Position numbers and translations under genes: made by a program. From assembly GCA_947383835.1 (NCBI GenBank), contig CANDEV010000020.1, forward strand, positions 1 through 49,906: a stretch of 49,906 nucleotides of DNA, written 5' to 3'. The notes below the pieces were generated by a model. It saw only the letters and a program-made list of their open reading frames with translations. It did no database searches and was not told the origin of the DNA. Positions 24,204 to 32,117 of the stretch are shown here, piece by piece. Position 1 is the first letter of the stretch; each line of letters opens with the position of its first letter. This stretch comes from an uncultured Clostridia bacterium. Lineage in GTDB: Bacteria; Bacillota; Clostridia; Oscillospirales; Ruminococcaceae.

Positions 24204-25759
24204 TGCATACCTGTTACGTCGAAAAATTGAGCCGTGTTGACCTGTATCATGCCGCCGTCTTTATATATGAAGAAGCCGCCGCCGTCCTTCATGGCTATAT
24301 TGTCAACAAGCGTGTTTTCCTCACATTGAAGTCCTGCAACAGGCGTTCCGTTATATAGATAATAACCCTTGTCGGGACTTACTGTCAAGCCGTATTTTTC
24401 ACGGTCGAGAGGGGAGTAGTCGTTCAGGTCTATTTTAATGATAAGAAGCTCTCCCGTAAGTGCGTCGCTGTAGCCGTAATTGTATATAGAGTACTCGTCG
24501 CTGTACGTTCGTGCCTCCATGTCGCCTGTAAGCGGGTCGGTTATAGTATATACATAATCGAAAGTCTCGGCAGCTGAAGATATTTCAACCTCCGAATATG
24601 CGGCGGGAGCTTCCTCCACGGTAATTTCATAGGAGTTTAAAGCGCGGTCGATCTGCTCAACGGTAAAGGGTACGCCCTCAAATTCGTACGGATAGCTTGT
24701 ATTGCTTTCTTCATATGTACCCTCGTTCAGAGGGTCGTAATAATATGCATATATCTCCTCCGCGCCGTTTTCGGCAGCAGTAACGGCAACGGAATATCCT
24801 GCCGTGTCAATGTCGTAAACCGTAAAGACCGCAAACGCCAGCGCAACAAGCAGTGCAGCCGATATTTTTCCCGCCGATGAAGCACGCTTAGCTGTCATTA
24901 CCGCCTTTATCCTCTCTTTTACGGAGCTTCCGCCGAAGCCGTTGAGCAGAACGCCGAAGCTCCGTTTTTCCTCCATTTCTATGAGCGTTAGAGCATATTC
25001 CTCCCGCGAACCGCTGCTGCCGAAAATGACCTCCTCGTCGCAGGAAAGTTCAATGTCGCGGTCAGCGGCGGCAAGCATGACCCATGCAAGGGGATTGAAC
25101 CAGTGCAGACTTGCGGCGAGTACCGCAAAAAGCTTGTATAGAACGTCAAAACGCTTTATGTGAGCAAGCTCATGGGAGAGAATGTACTCTACTGTTTTTT
25201 CACCGCATATAAATGTATTTTTCGGCAGAAGTATAACAGGGCGGAATATCCCGTAGGTAAGCGGCGAAGCGATCTTGTCGCTTACCTTTATGCGGACTCG
25301 CCGCTTTAGCCCTGTTTCAAAGCTTATTTCGGCAGGTATTGCGTCCCGCACCTTAATGCGGAATTTAATGTGCACTGCCGCAAATGCAGCGAAAATCACT
25401 GCTGCCGTAAAAAACCATATTCCGTAAACAGGCAGGTCTGTGCCGGGGGTCTCCGATACCTCATATGACGTACCCGTAAGCAATTCATCGATCGGCTCTG
25501 TATTGGAAAATTCTCCGGATATATATGTATAAACTACAGTGTCCTGTGTAAGATCAGTTTCGAAAAGCGGGGGGACGGCTATAACCGTATTTATTTTCAT
25601 TATCGGAAGCGAGACAGGGACAAGCATACGGAGAATTACCACAGCCCACAAAATACGGAAGGTCTTTTTGGGGAGTCTTTTTCCAAAGACCGCACGTACA
25701 GCCAGTATAACTGCCGTAAGAACAGCCGACCACAGGGACATTTGCAAAAAGCTTATCAT
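24200..25759 (-). CDS. BlaR1-like M56 zinc metallopeptidase sensor, non-PBP sensor domain
   Basis: 519 residues. Four membrane helices surround the M56 zinc site: SHELAHIKRFD (His196, Glu197, His200) and DRDIELSCDEEV (third ligand Glu). After the last helix (about 298-316) the outer domain (320-519) has no penicillin-binding motifs (no SxxK, SxN or KTG). Instead it is Tyr/Glu rich with REKYGL...YYLYNGTPVAGL and a C-terminal strand-rich end. BlaR1 proteins cut BlaI-type repressors when the outer domain binds a ligand; here the ligand is unknown. It overlaps the BlaI-like gene by 4 bases (ATGA). Confidence 0.9.
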   Translation of the reverse strand: MISFLQMSLWSAVLTAVILAVRAVFGKRLPKKTFRILWAVVILRMLVPVSLPIMKINTVIAVPPLFETDLTQDTVVYTYISGEFSNTEPIDELLTGTSYEVSETPGTDLPVYGIWFFTAAVIFAAFAAVHIKFRIKVRDAIPAEISFETGLKRRVRIKVSDKIASPLTYGIFRPVILLPKNTFICGEKTVEYILSHELAHIKRFDVLYKLFAVLAASLHWFNPLAWVMLAAADRDIELSCDEEVIFGSSGSREEYALTLIEMEEKRSFGVLLNGFGGSSVKERIKAVMTAKRASSAGKISAALLVALAFAVFTVYDIDTAGYSVAVTAAENGAEEIYAYYYDPLNEGTYEESNTSYPYEFEGVPFTVEQIDRALNSYEITVEEAPAAYSEVEISSAAETFDYVYTITDPLTGDMEARTYSDEYSIYNYGYSDALTGELLIIKIDLNDYSPLDREKYGLTVSPDKGYYLYNGTPVAGLQCEENTLVDNIAMKDGGGFFIYKDGGMIQVNTAQFFDVTGMH

Positions 25760-26115
25760 TTCAGTTCCTCCACAAGTTTTTTCAGGTCTTGTATCTCCTC
25801 CGCGAACAAGCGTTTGCTGCCCAGCAGCGAAGCTACCAGCTTATCTGCGGAGCCGCCGTACATTTTGTCTATAAGCTCGCTTGTTTCGTATTCCTGCGCC
25901 TCTTTGCGGGTTATCTCCGCATGGCACAGAAAATTTGGCTCGCTGCGGCTGACAGCCCCTTTATTTATGCATTTTTTAATAACGGTATAGGTAGTGGTTT
26001 TGCTCCAGTCGGCAGTTCTGCCAAGCTCCTCGGCAATATCCCTGGCTGTTGCGTCGCCGCTCCGCCATAATATTTCCATGATTTTAAGTTCGGAATCGAA
26101 CAGCTTAACATACAT
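25756..26115 (-). CDS. BlaI/MecI-like repressor
   Basis: 119 residues. DSELKIMEILWRSGDATARDIAEELG is the BlaI winged helix; KTTTYTVIKKCINKGAVSR is the recognition part; the C-terminal dimer helix ends QDLKKLVEELK. It binds palindromes and is inactivated by cleavage by its M56 partner. The promoter at 26161-26189 has the operator, so autoregulation is expected, and two other promoters in this window have the same site. No beta-lactamase or PBP2a is present. Confidence 0.93.
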   Translation of the reverse strand: MYVKLFDSELKIMEILWRSGDATARDIAEELGRTADWSKTTTYTVIKKCINKGAVSRSEPNFLCHAEITRKEAQEYETSELIDKMYGGSADKLVASLLGSKRLFAEEIQDLKKLVEELK

Positions 26116-26160
26116 GAATAGTTGCTCCTTTTCGGTGAGGATTATAGTTGGTATAAATTT

Positions 26161-26189
26161 ATTCTACCTCAATAGAATGCATTTGTCAA
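26161..26189 (-). promoter_or_regulatory. BlaI-like gene promoter and operator
   Basis: Minus strand TTGACA (26189-26184), 17-base spacer and TAGAAT (26166-26161). ATTCTACCTCAATAGAAT (26161-26178) overlays spacer and -10. Confidence 0.85.
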
Positions 26190-26466
26190 GCGCATAGGAA
26201 ATATTGTAATAAAATTGTAACCATTTTTGCCGCCCATTGCAGCAGGAAAATTTATTCTATGCATTTTGAACAAATTTACCTTTGTGACAAATAACGGATT
26301 TGTTGAATGCTATTGCTTTACATGAGGCGCTTTGTTTATTATGTTTAAATTTAACAATATTTTTATTATACTTTTATGTTAAACTGTTGACAAACTTTTT
26401 TGTTTGTGATATAATGTAAAAAGTGTATATTCTTTTGAAAAATAACATGAAAGGATTGTAAATCTT
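26190..26466. other. Divergent regulatory gap before the hydrogenase-chemoreceptor gene
   Basis: AT-rich, no gene. A further TTTATTCTATGCATTTT near 26250-26266 contains one BlaI-type half site only. A consensus promoter for the next gene lies at 26387-26415. Confidence 0.5.
26387..26415 (+). promoter_or_regulatory. Consensus sigma-A promoter of the hydrogenase-chemoreceptor gene
   Basis: TTGACA (26387-26392), 17-base spacer, TATAAT (26410-26415): an exact consensus, suggesting strong expression. Confidence 0.85.
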
Positions 26467-28350
26467 ATGGTACACGTTAGAAATGACAAGTGTATAGGAT
26501 GCAACGCTTGCATTAGGACCTGTCCTGTTCCAAACGCAAATCGCTATGACGGAAACGTTGTTCAAGTTAATCCCGAGGAATGTATTCAGTGCGGAGAATG
26601 TATAAGAGGCTGCAAGCATGGTGCACGCTATTATGACGACGATATCAGGGAATTTCTGAATATTATCAAAACAAAATCCGTTTCACTTGTTGTCGCTCCC
26701 GCTATAAAGAGCGCTATGGACGGAAAATGGCGTCATGTGCTTCAGTGGCTCAAAGAAAACGGAGTGCACGAAATCTATGACGGATCGTTCGGAGCAGATA
26801 TATGTACATATATGCACATTGAATATTTAAAAAATAATCCGGGCAAAAAAATAATTTCCCAGCCGTGTGCGGCAATCATGAACTATGTTGAAAAGCATAA
26901 GCCGGAGCTTATCCCGAAAATGTCTCCCGTTCAGTCGCCGCTTCTGTGTTCCGCCATTTATATCAGAAAATATCTGAAAAATGACGATGTTCTTGTGGGT
27001 CTTACCCCGTGTCTTGCAAAAGGGGACGAATTCAGGAATACAGGCGTTATCAGCTATAATGTGACTTTTAAAAAACTGTATGATTATATTTGCAACATAG
27101 GCGTTTCGCTGCCCTTGGGTCGAAGCGAGTTTGAATTTTCGGACGTAAGAGGCTTCGACGGCGCATATTATCCTATGCCGGGCGGTCTTAAGGAATGTCT
27201 CAGAGCATACGATCCCGAGCTTTGGGTGACGACCTCGGAGGGCGTACACAAGGTATATGATGATTTCAATACATATCTTGAAACAGACAGAGCAAAGCTC
27301 CCTGTGGTCTATGACGTTCTTTCCTGTGAGTTCGGCTGCAATTCGGGCGTAGGCGCAAGAGACGATTTCAGCTCGTTTACAGCATATGACATTATGATGA
27401 ATGCCAAAAGCTGGGCGAATAAACGCAGCATAAATGAAAGATTCCACAAGAAAATTTTCAAAAATCTTAGGCTTGAGGATTTCCTCAGAGAGTATCAGAA
27501 CAGGTCTACAACTACCGCTCCCACAGCGGCGGAGCTGGAAGCTGTTTACCGCAGTATGGAGAAAACGACCGATATCGAAAAGCATATAGACTGTCACGCC
27601 TGCGGATATGATACCTGCGCTCATATGGCGTACTCTATCTTTACGGGAAACAATACTCCTTCAAACTGCGTGCAGTATGAGAAGAAGCAGATGCTTAAGA
27701 TGAGAGAAGCTGTTGAGAGGGAACACGAAGATCTGCGCCGCGCTGTCGAAGAGATCCAAAATTCTCTTCAGATGCTGAACGAAAAGATACTTCCTATTTC
27801 CGATCAGGCTTCGGAGACGGCTTCAAACAACGAAAGCATCAGAGACGATATGGAGATACTCAACTCGGATATGAACAATATCCACAGCAGCGCAACGGAT
27901 ATCGTCGCTTCCGTATCAAAGATCGCGTCCAGTGTTGAGGAATACGAAAAGGTTCTTGATAAGATCAAAAATATTTCAGACCAGACAAATATACTTGCTA
28001 TCAACGCTTCTATCGAGGCGGCAAGAGCCGGCGAGCACGGCAAGGGCTTCTCTGTAGTTGCGGGCGAGGTAAGAAGTCTTGCGGTCAAGTCTTCCGAGAC
28101 TCTTAAGGAGGCTGAGGAGCATACCAACGAGATACTGTCAAATATCAAGGATATTCGTTTTGCGTCGAACGCTATAGTTGACGAGGTTTCCGAGACGCAG
28201 ACAGGCGTAATACGTACAAACGAGGCAGTTGACGAAATGAGCGAAAGCTCCAATGTTATCAGTACGAGCGTGGCTGAGGTCACATCGGTTATACAGGAAC
28301 TGAACACGATCGCTCTCGCGCTTGTTCATGACTCCGATACAGCCGAATAA
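26467..28350 (+). CDS. Soluble chemoreceptor fused to [FeFe]-hydrogenase-like iron-sulfur module
   Basis: 627 residues. Order: two 4Fe-4S ferredoxin motifs (Cys9, 12, 15, 19 and 39, 42, 45, 49); a hydrogenase large-subunit domain with the H-cluster cysteines reduced to the sensory-type pattern (SQPCAAIMNYVEK with Cys134, LTPCLAKGDEF with Cys182, SCEFGCNSGVG with Cys287 and Cys291); a further Fe-S motif (Cys376, 379, 384, 401); a coiled coil; and a methyl-accepting chemotaxis signalling hairpin with the conserved tip at 501-539 (DQTNILAINASIEAARAGE). No membrane helix, no HAMP. I infer a cytoplasmic sensor of H2 or redox state that talks to CheA. CheA/CheW are not in the window. Sensory [FeFe] hydrogenases are known; the direct MCP fusion is rarer. 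Confidence 0.92.
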   Translation: MVHVRNDKCIGCNACIRTCPVPNANRYDGNVVQVNPEECIQCGECIRGCKHGARYYDDDIREFLNIIKTKSVSLVVAPAIKSAMDGKWRHVLQWLKENGVHEIYDGSFGADICTYMHIEYLKNNPGKKIISQPCAAIMNYVEKHKPELIPKMSPVQSPLLCSAIYIRKYLKNDDVLVGLTPCLAKGDEFRNTGVISYNVTFKKLYDYICNIGVSLPLGRSEFEFSDVRGFDGAYYPMPGGLKECLRAYDPELWVTTSEGVHKVYDDFNTYLETDRAKLPVVYDVLSCEFGCNSGVGARDDFSSFTAYDIMMNAKSWANKRSINERFHKKIFKNLRLEDFLREYQNRSTTTAPTAAELEAVYRSMEKTTDIEKHIDCHACGYDTCAHMAYSIFTGNNTPSNCVQYEKKQMLKMREAVEREHEDLRRAVEEIQNSLQMLNEKILPISDQASETASNNESIRDDMEILNSDMNNIHSSATDIVASVSKIASSVEEYEKVLDKIKNISDQTNILAINASIEAARAGEHGKGFSVVAGEVRSLAVKSSETLKEAEEHTNEILSNIKDIRFASNAIVDEVSETQTGVIRTNEAVDEMSESSNVISTSVAEVTSVIQELNTIALALVHDSDTAE

Positions 28351-28387
28351 GTGAAATTTTCCGAAAAATACTTATTAGTAAAAATGA

Positions 28388-28417
28388 GGGCTGTCTTTCG
28401 TTTCAGATCGGCAGCCT
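28388..28417 (+). terminator. Terminator after the hydrogenase-chemoreceptor
   Basis: GGGCTGTC (28388-28395) pairs with GGCAGCCT (28410-28417) including two G-T pairs, followed by TTATATT. Confidence 0.6.
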
Positions 28418-28422
28418 TTATA

Positions 28423-28589
28423 TTAGAGCGTGTTCACATAAAGCTGATGTGCGGATTTTTGAGCATAATTTTGTCGTATTTAAGGCAAAAATCCGCAGGA
28501 ATACGCCCGTATTTCAAGGATTTTTAACGCAAAATACGGCAAAATTTGCCAAAAAGACGTGCGTCACGGTTTATGTGAACACGCTCTAA
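28423..28589. mobile_element. MITE-like element with 20-bp perfect terminal inverted repeats
   Basis: TTAGAGCGTGTTCACATAAA (28423-28442) and its exact complement (28570-28589) bound a 167-bp non-coding segment. Inside lie further stems: TGCGGATTTTT/AAAAATCCGCA (28450-28460 with 28487-28497) and CCGTATTT/AAATACGG. This is the structure of a miniature inverted-repeat transposable element. The mobilising transposase is not identified; a TA flank on both sides is possible. It sits between the terminator and the aldo/keto reductase gene. Confidence 0.75.
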
Positions 28590-28621
28590 GATACAATTAA
28601 AATGAGAAAGGCGGAAAGAAA

Positions 28622-29749
28622 ATGGTTTACAGAAATTTTCAGGATATCAAGTTATCAAATCTCGGTATGGGAACAATGCGCCTGCCGACAATTGACGGTA
28701 AATACTCCGATATCGACGAGAAAGCAACTGCGGAAATGTTTGATCATGCTTTGAAAAACGGTGTGAATTACTTTGACACGGCATGGGGCTATCATGACGG
28801 AATGTCCGAGATAGCTGTTGGAAAAATCCTTTCAAAATATCCAAGAGAAAGCTTTTATCTTGCTACGAAATTTCCCGGCTATGACCTTTCAAATATGGAT
28901 AAGGTCGAGGAAATTTTTGAAAAGCAGCTTGAAAAATGCGGTGTGGACTATTTTGATTTCTACCTTTTCCACAACGTCTGCGAAATGAATATCGACGCTT
29001 ACCTCGATCCGAAATACGGTATTGACAAATATCTTACCGAACAGAAAAAGAACGGCAGGATACGTCACCTTGGCTTTTCGGTACACGGCAGCTATGACGT
29101 GATGAAGCGTTTTCTGGACGCTTACAGCGACCATATCGAATTTTGTCAGGTACAGCTCAACTGGCTTGACTGGGATTTTCAGGAGGCAAAGCTTAAGGCG
29201 GAGCTTCTCAATAAGCTCAATATTCCAATTTGGGTAATGGAGCCGCTGAGAGGCGGCAAGCTTGCAAACCTTGCTTCCGAGTACGAAAATCAGCTTAAGG
29301 AGCTTCGTCCCGACGAGGAAATTCCCGCATGGTCGTTCAGATATTTGCAGGGTATAAAGGGCGTGACTATGATCCTTTCCGGAATGTCCAATATGGAGCA
29401 GGTGCAGAAAAATATTGAGACCTTCAAGACCGATAAGCTCCTTAATGAAAAGGAAAGCGCGGTACTTGCCGGAATTGCGGATAAAATGCTTAACAGCTCG
29501 CTGCCCTGTACCTCTTGCAGATACTGTACGTCTCATTGTCCGCAGGGATTGGATATACCCAAACTTATAGAGCTTTATAATGAGCACAGCTTTACAGGCG
29601 GGGGATTTATTGCCCCTATGGCTCTAAGCTCGATCCCTCAGGATAAGCAGCCCTCGGCTTGCGTAGGCTGCCGCAGCTGTGAGGCTGTCTGTCCGCAGCA
29701 GATAAAAATTTCCGAGGCAATGAAGGATTTCTGTGAAAAGCTTAAATAA
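28622..29749 (+). CDS. Aldo/keto reductase with C-terminal 4Fe-4S domain
   Basis: 375 residues. The aldo/keto reductase barrel has GMGTMRLPT, the catalytic Asp-Tyr segment YFDTAWGYHDG, and KNGRIRHLGFSVHG. The C-terminal extension carries CTSCRYCTSHCPQGLDIP and CVGCRSCEAVCPQQI, two ferredoxin-type clusters. This class is common in anaerobes and is thought to couple carbonyl reduction to ferredoxin; the substrate is unknown. AAAGGCGGAAAG precedes the ATG. Transcription must start after or within the MITE-like element. Confidence 0.92.
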   Translation: MVYRNFQDIKLSNLGMGTMRLPTIDGKYSDIDEKATAEMFDHALKNGVNYFDTAWGYHDGMSEIAVGKILSKYPRESFYLATKFPGYDLSNMDKVEEIFEKQLEKCGVDYFDFYLFHNVCEMNIDAYLDPKYGIDKYLTEQKKNGRIRHLGFSVHGSYDVMKRFLDAYSDHIEFCQVQLNWLDWDFQEAKLKAELLNKLNIPIWVMEPLRGGKLANLASEYENQLKELRPDEEIPAWSFRYLQGIKGVTMILSGMSNMEQVQKNIETFKTDKLLNEKESAVLAGIADKMLNSSLPCTSCRYCTSHCPQGLDIPKLIELYNEHSFTGGGFIAPMALSSIPQDKQPSACVGCRSCEAVCPQQIKISEAMKDFCEKLK

Positions 29750-29798
29750 TTATAAATATAACGGAGGACAGCAACGTTTTGACGCTGCTGTCCTCTTT

Positions 29799-30524
29799 TT
29801 ATATCACCGCTGTTCTGAGCATGGCTTTTTTTATTTCTCCGATTTTCTTGGCGGCAACGGAGCAGCAGTCTCCGTTTTCAAAATATATCATTCCGTCGGA
29901 AATTTTTTTTGCCAGAGAAAGATTTGCAATGGTTGAGGAGCGTGATATTTCAAATCTGCCGTCAAGATTTTTTATAAGCTTTGAAATATCCGCACGGATC
30001 GTGTCGCTGCCGTTTTTGTGATAAACAGTGCAGAGGTGTTTCTGCTTTATAGTTTCTATGTAATAAATATCGTCAAAGCCGATTACTTTTAAGGAGCCGT
30101 TTCCGTCGGCGGTCATGATGCCGCCGCAGGAGGTTGCAATGCTTTTGTAAATTTTTATAAGAGCGTTTTCAAGACCTTCGTCAAGACGCGATTCGTTAAT
30201 GTTGACATATCCGCATATATTTGCTCCGCTGTTGACAGATTCCGCGGCAGCCCTGTCGCTGTCTGAAATAAGACAGAATGAAATAAATCTGGACTTTTCA
30301 GCGGTCTGTTCGATAATTTCGCTATAGCAAGTACAGCCTGTCACGTCCATAATAACAAGATACCCCTTGTTTGGTTTGATTATTTTTTCAAGCTCCTTGT
30401 GTGTTTTTGGCATAGCGGGGTGCAGCGACATACGCCGCAGCCTGTTGTCTGCGATTATATTGTCCGCCGCATGATATGCGGCAAGCCTGTGTTCGCTGTT
30501 CTGTGAAAAAATGATAACTTCCAT
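29799..30524 (-). CDS. LytTR-type DNA-binding regulator
   Basis: 241 residues from ATG 30524, which has GAAAGGAAG upstream; the longer frame from 30638 reads through non-coding sequence. The N-terminal half resembles a receiver-like fold without the full phosphorylation pocket (YLVIMDVTG may carry the Asp). The C-terminal LytTR domain has IYYIETIKQKHLCTVYHKNG, RADISKLIKNLDGRFEISRSSTIANLS. It likely regulates unknown genes. Upstream lies the palindrome CTTTCGGT/ACCGAAAG (30535-30557), a possible autoregulatory site. No histidine kinase adjoins it. Confidence 0.85.
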   Translation of the reverse strand: MEVIIFSQNSEHRLAAYHAADNIIADNRLRRMSLHPAMPKTHKELEKIIKPNKGYLVIMDVTGCTCYSEIIEQTAEKSRFISFCLISDSDRAAAESVNSGANICGYVNINESRLDEGLENALIKIYKSIATSCGGIMTADGNGSLKVIGFDDIYYIETIKQKHLCTVYHKNGSDTIRADISKLIKNLDGRFEISRSSTIANLSLAKKISDGMIYFENGDCCSVAAKKIGEIKKAMLRTAVI

Positions 30525-30534
30525 TTTAAACTTC

Positions 30535-30557
30535 CTTTCGGTTTTCGTTACCGAAAG
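30535..30557. promoter_or_regulatory. Palindrome upstream of the LytTR gene
   Basis: CTTTCGGT (30535-30542) and ACCGAAAG (30550-30557), perfect 8-bp arms, overlapping the ribosome binding site of the LytTR gene on the minus strand. Possible operator or leader hairpin. Confidence 0.4.
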
Positions 30558-30630
30558 TATACAGCCAAAAAGTCCGTAAAAGCTTATATATGTCACAGAA
30601 CGTGCAAAAATTGTCACGGAATGAAAAAAT

Positions 30631-30657
30631 ATCCGCAAAGCATTGGCTCTGCGGACT
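30631..30657 (-). terminator. Terminator of the CAP-domain gene
   Basis: TCCGCA-AGC / GCT-TGCGGA with one mismatch (about 30632-30655), T-runs on both sides. It lies 140 bases beyond the CAP gene stop. Confidence 0.6.
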
Positions 30658-30794
30658 TTTTTATTTAGAAAAAGCTAAAAATTGCACCACAAAAATTAGG
30701 TTAAGTATTTTTTACCCGCCCCTTGGGGGGCTTAGCAAAGTAAAATCTGCCGTATATAACTTCGGGGGGACTCTCGCCGCGGGGCGTTCCCCGC

Positions 30795-31616
30795 TTAGCC
30801 TATGAACATCTGCGTCCAGTAGTTTCCGCTTGAAACATAGCCGACGCCTATTTCCTTGAATGATGAGTTGAGTATATTAGCTCTGTGACCCTCGGAGTTC
30901 ATCCAGCCGTCCACAACAGCCTCGGGAGTGCGGTATCCCATGGCGATATTTTCACCTGCCGTACCGTAGCTGATGCCGAAGCTCTTCATCATATCAAAGG
31001 GACTGCCGTATGTAGGAGAGGTGTGGCTGAAGTACTGATTATCCTTCATATCCTGCGATTTTGCCCTCGCAACAGCGGAAAGCTCCGTGTTGAGCTTAAG
31101 CTCCGAGAGACCGTATTCCTTGCGTATCTCGTTTACAAGATCGACGACTTCCTTTTCGTAATCGGAAACGCTGTCATCGGTTTTATCTGTATTTGTGCCT
31201 GTGTTCGGCTTTTGAATAGTTGTTCCGCAGTTTCCGTTTGGACAAGTATTATCATCGGGCTTCTGAACAGTACCGCAGTTTCCGTCGGGGCAGGTGTTAT
31301 CGTCGGGCTTTTGGACTGTTCCGCAGTTTCCGTCTGGGCAACTGTTGCCGGGCTTCTGTGACGTTCCCGAATTATTTCCCGGATTATTTCCCGAATTTGT
31401 TGAACAGTTGGGAAGATTTATGCCGAATTTTTTAAGCATATCGCAAATGCTGTTAAAGCTGAAAATGCCGCAGGAGTTTGAATTTGAGTTTGACGTGCAG
31501 TTTGAATTTGTGTTCTGATTTTTGTTGCAGCTTGCCGCGCTTGCGGGTAAGGTCATGCTGACGGCTAATGCCGCTGCTGCCGCCGCCGCGGTCACACGTT
31601 TCAAGGTCTTTTTCAT
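30795..31616 (-). CDS. Secreted CAP/SCP-domain protein with 16-residue repeats
   Basis: 273 residues. Signal peptide (KRVTAAAAAAALAVSMTLPASA), then an Asn/Ser-rich region (28-90), then three in-frame 16-residue repeats of the form PDGNCGTVQKPDDNTC (48-bp periodicity in DNA at about 31225-31370), then a YkwD-type CAP domain (VDLVNEIRKEYGLSELKLN, NQYFSHTSPTYGSPFDMM, GENIAMGYRTPEAVVDGWMNSEGHRANILN). The His and Glu of the CAP cavity are visible. Function of bacterial CAP proteins is poorly known; some bind wall or membrane components. The Cys in each repeat may form crosslinks. Repeat number may vary between strains. Confidence 0.92.
   Translation of the reverse strand: MKKTLKRVTAAAAAAALAVSMTLPASAASCNKNQNTNSNCTSNSNSNSCGIFSFNSICDMLKKFGINLPNCSTNSGNNPGNNSGTSQKPGNSCPDGNCGTVQKPDDNTCPDGNCGTVQKPDDNTCPNGNCGTTIQKPNTGTNTDKTDDSVSDYEKEVVDLVNEIRKEYGLSELKLNTELSAVARAKSQDMKDNQYFSHTSPTYGSPFDMMKSFGISYGTAGENIAMGYRTPEAVVDGWMNSEGHRANILNSSFKEIGVGYVSSGNYWTQMFIG
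31225..31370 (-). repeat. 48-bp tandem repeats inside the CAP gene
   Basis: CCGCAGTTTCCG recurs at 31225, 31273 and 31321, spacing 48 bases, in frame. Encodes the Cys-containing 16-residue repeat. Confidence 0.85.
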
Positions 31617-32050
31617 TTGTTGTTCCTCCTAAAATTTTTTCTGAAAATCATTGGACTTGTACAAAGACTTAAAAATCCTTTTGCGGAATAATACTAATTC
31701 ACTCCCAATGTGCAGACAAAAAAATTCGGCGCAAAAATCATATACGCAAATTTCTGCTTGAATTTTTTGTACGCATTTAGGTCGTAAATTAGTATAAATT
31801 TAACTATTTGCACGGAAATTCAATGCTTTTCAGTATTTTGAAAGCCATTTTCTTTATCAGCTTTCTGTATATATTATATCTTGTATTTAGGAGAATTTCA
31901 ACCCACAATATATGGGAATGTTATTGGAATTTCCTTTATCGGCAGCAATTTTCTCAAAAGCGGAAGTTTGGCTTTAACACTCCTTTTTATTTTCCTGAAA
32001 GGGCTGAAGAAGTTTCCGCCTAAAGAAATTCGGTGAAAAATTTTTGCCCG
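31617..32050. other. About 430 bp without gene, with a structured leader candidate
   Basis: Next to the CAP start (GGAGGAAC ribosome binding site) two nested inverted repeats occur: ATACTAATT/AATTAGTAT (31691-31699 with 31787-31795) and a GACAAAAAAATTC/GAATTTTTTGT stem (31716-31727 with 31760-31770, one bulged A). They could be a 5' leader or an operator of the CAP gene. From 31800 to 32050 I see no gene; a 71-codon + frame from 31808 has no ribosome binding site. Confidence 0.4.
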
Positions 32051-32052
32051 TA

Positions 32053-32092
32053 AAAAATTGCTATGGCAAAAAAATTTACCATAGCAATTTTT
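32053..32092. terminator. 14-bp terminator of the lipoprotein gene
   Basis: AAAAATTGCTATGG (32053-32066) and CCATAGCAATTTTT (32079-32092) pair perfectly, with A/T tracts on either side. Confidence 0.8.
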
Positions 32093-32117
32093 ACCTGTAT
32101 ATTTTTAGGACGGTTTA

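Noticed and set aside
24200..26115. BlaR1/BlaI as a beta-lactam resistance operon
   Set aside because: No beta-lactamase or PBP2a gene is present and the sensor has no penicillin-binding motifs.
27804..28307. Long minus-strand frame opposite the chemoreceptor
   Set aside because: Shadow of the coiled-coil MCP gene, rich in Ser/Ile from the reverse reading, with no ribosome binding site.
30690..30794. GC-rich hairpins (GCGGGG/CCCCGC at 30779-30794) directly after the CAP gene
   Set aside because: Not followed by a U-tract on either strand; the better terminator is at about 30631-30657.
31225..31370. Regular 48-bp repeats resembling a CRISPR-like array
   Set aside because: They are contiguous, in frame and encode a 16-residue protein repeat inside a CAP-domain gene; no spacers or cas genes.
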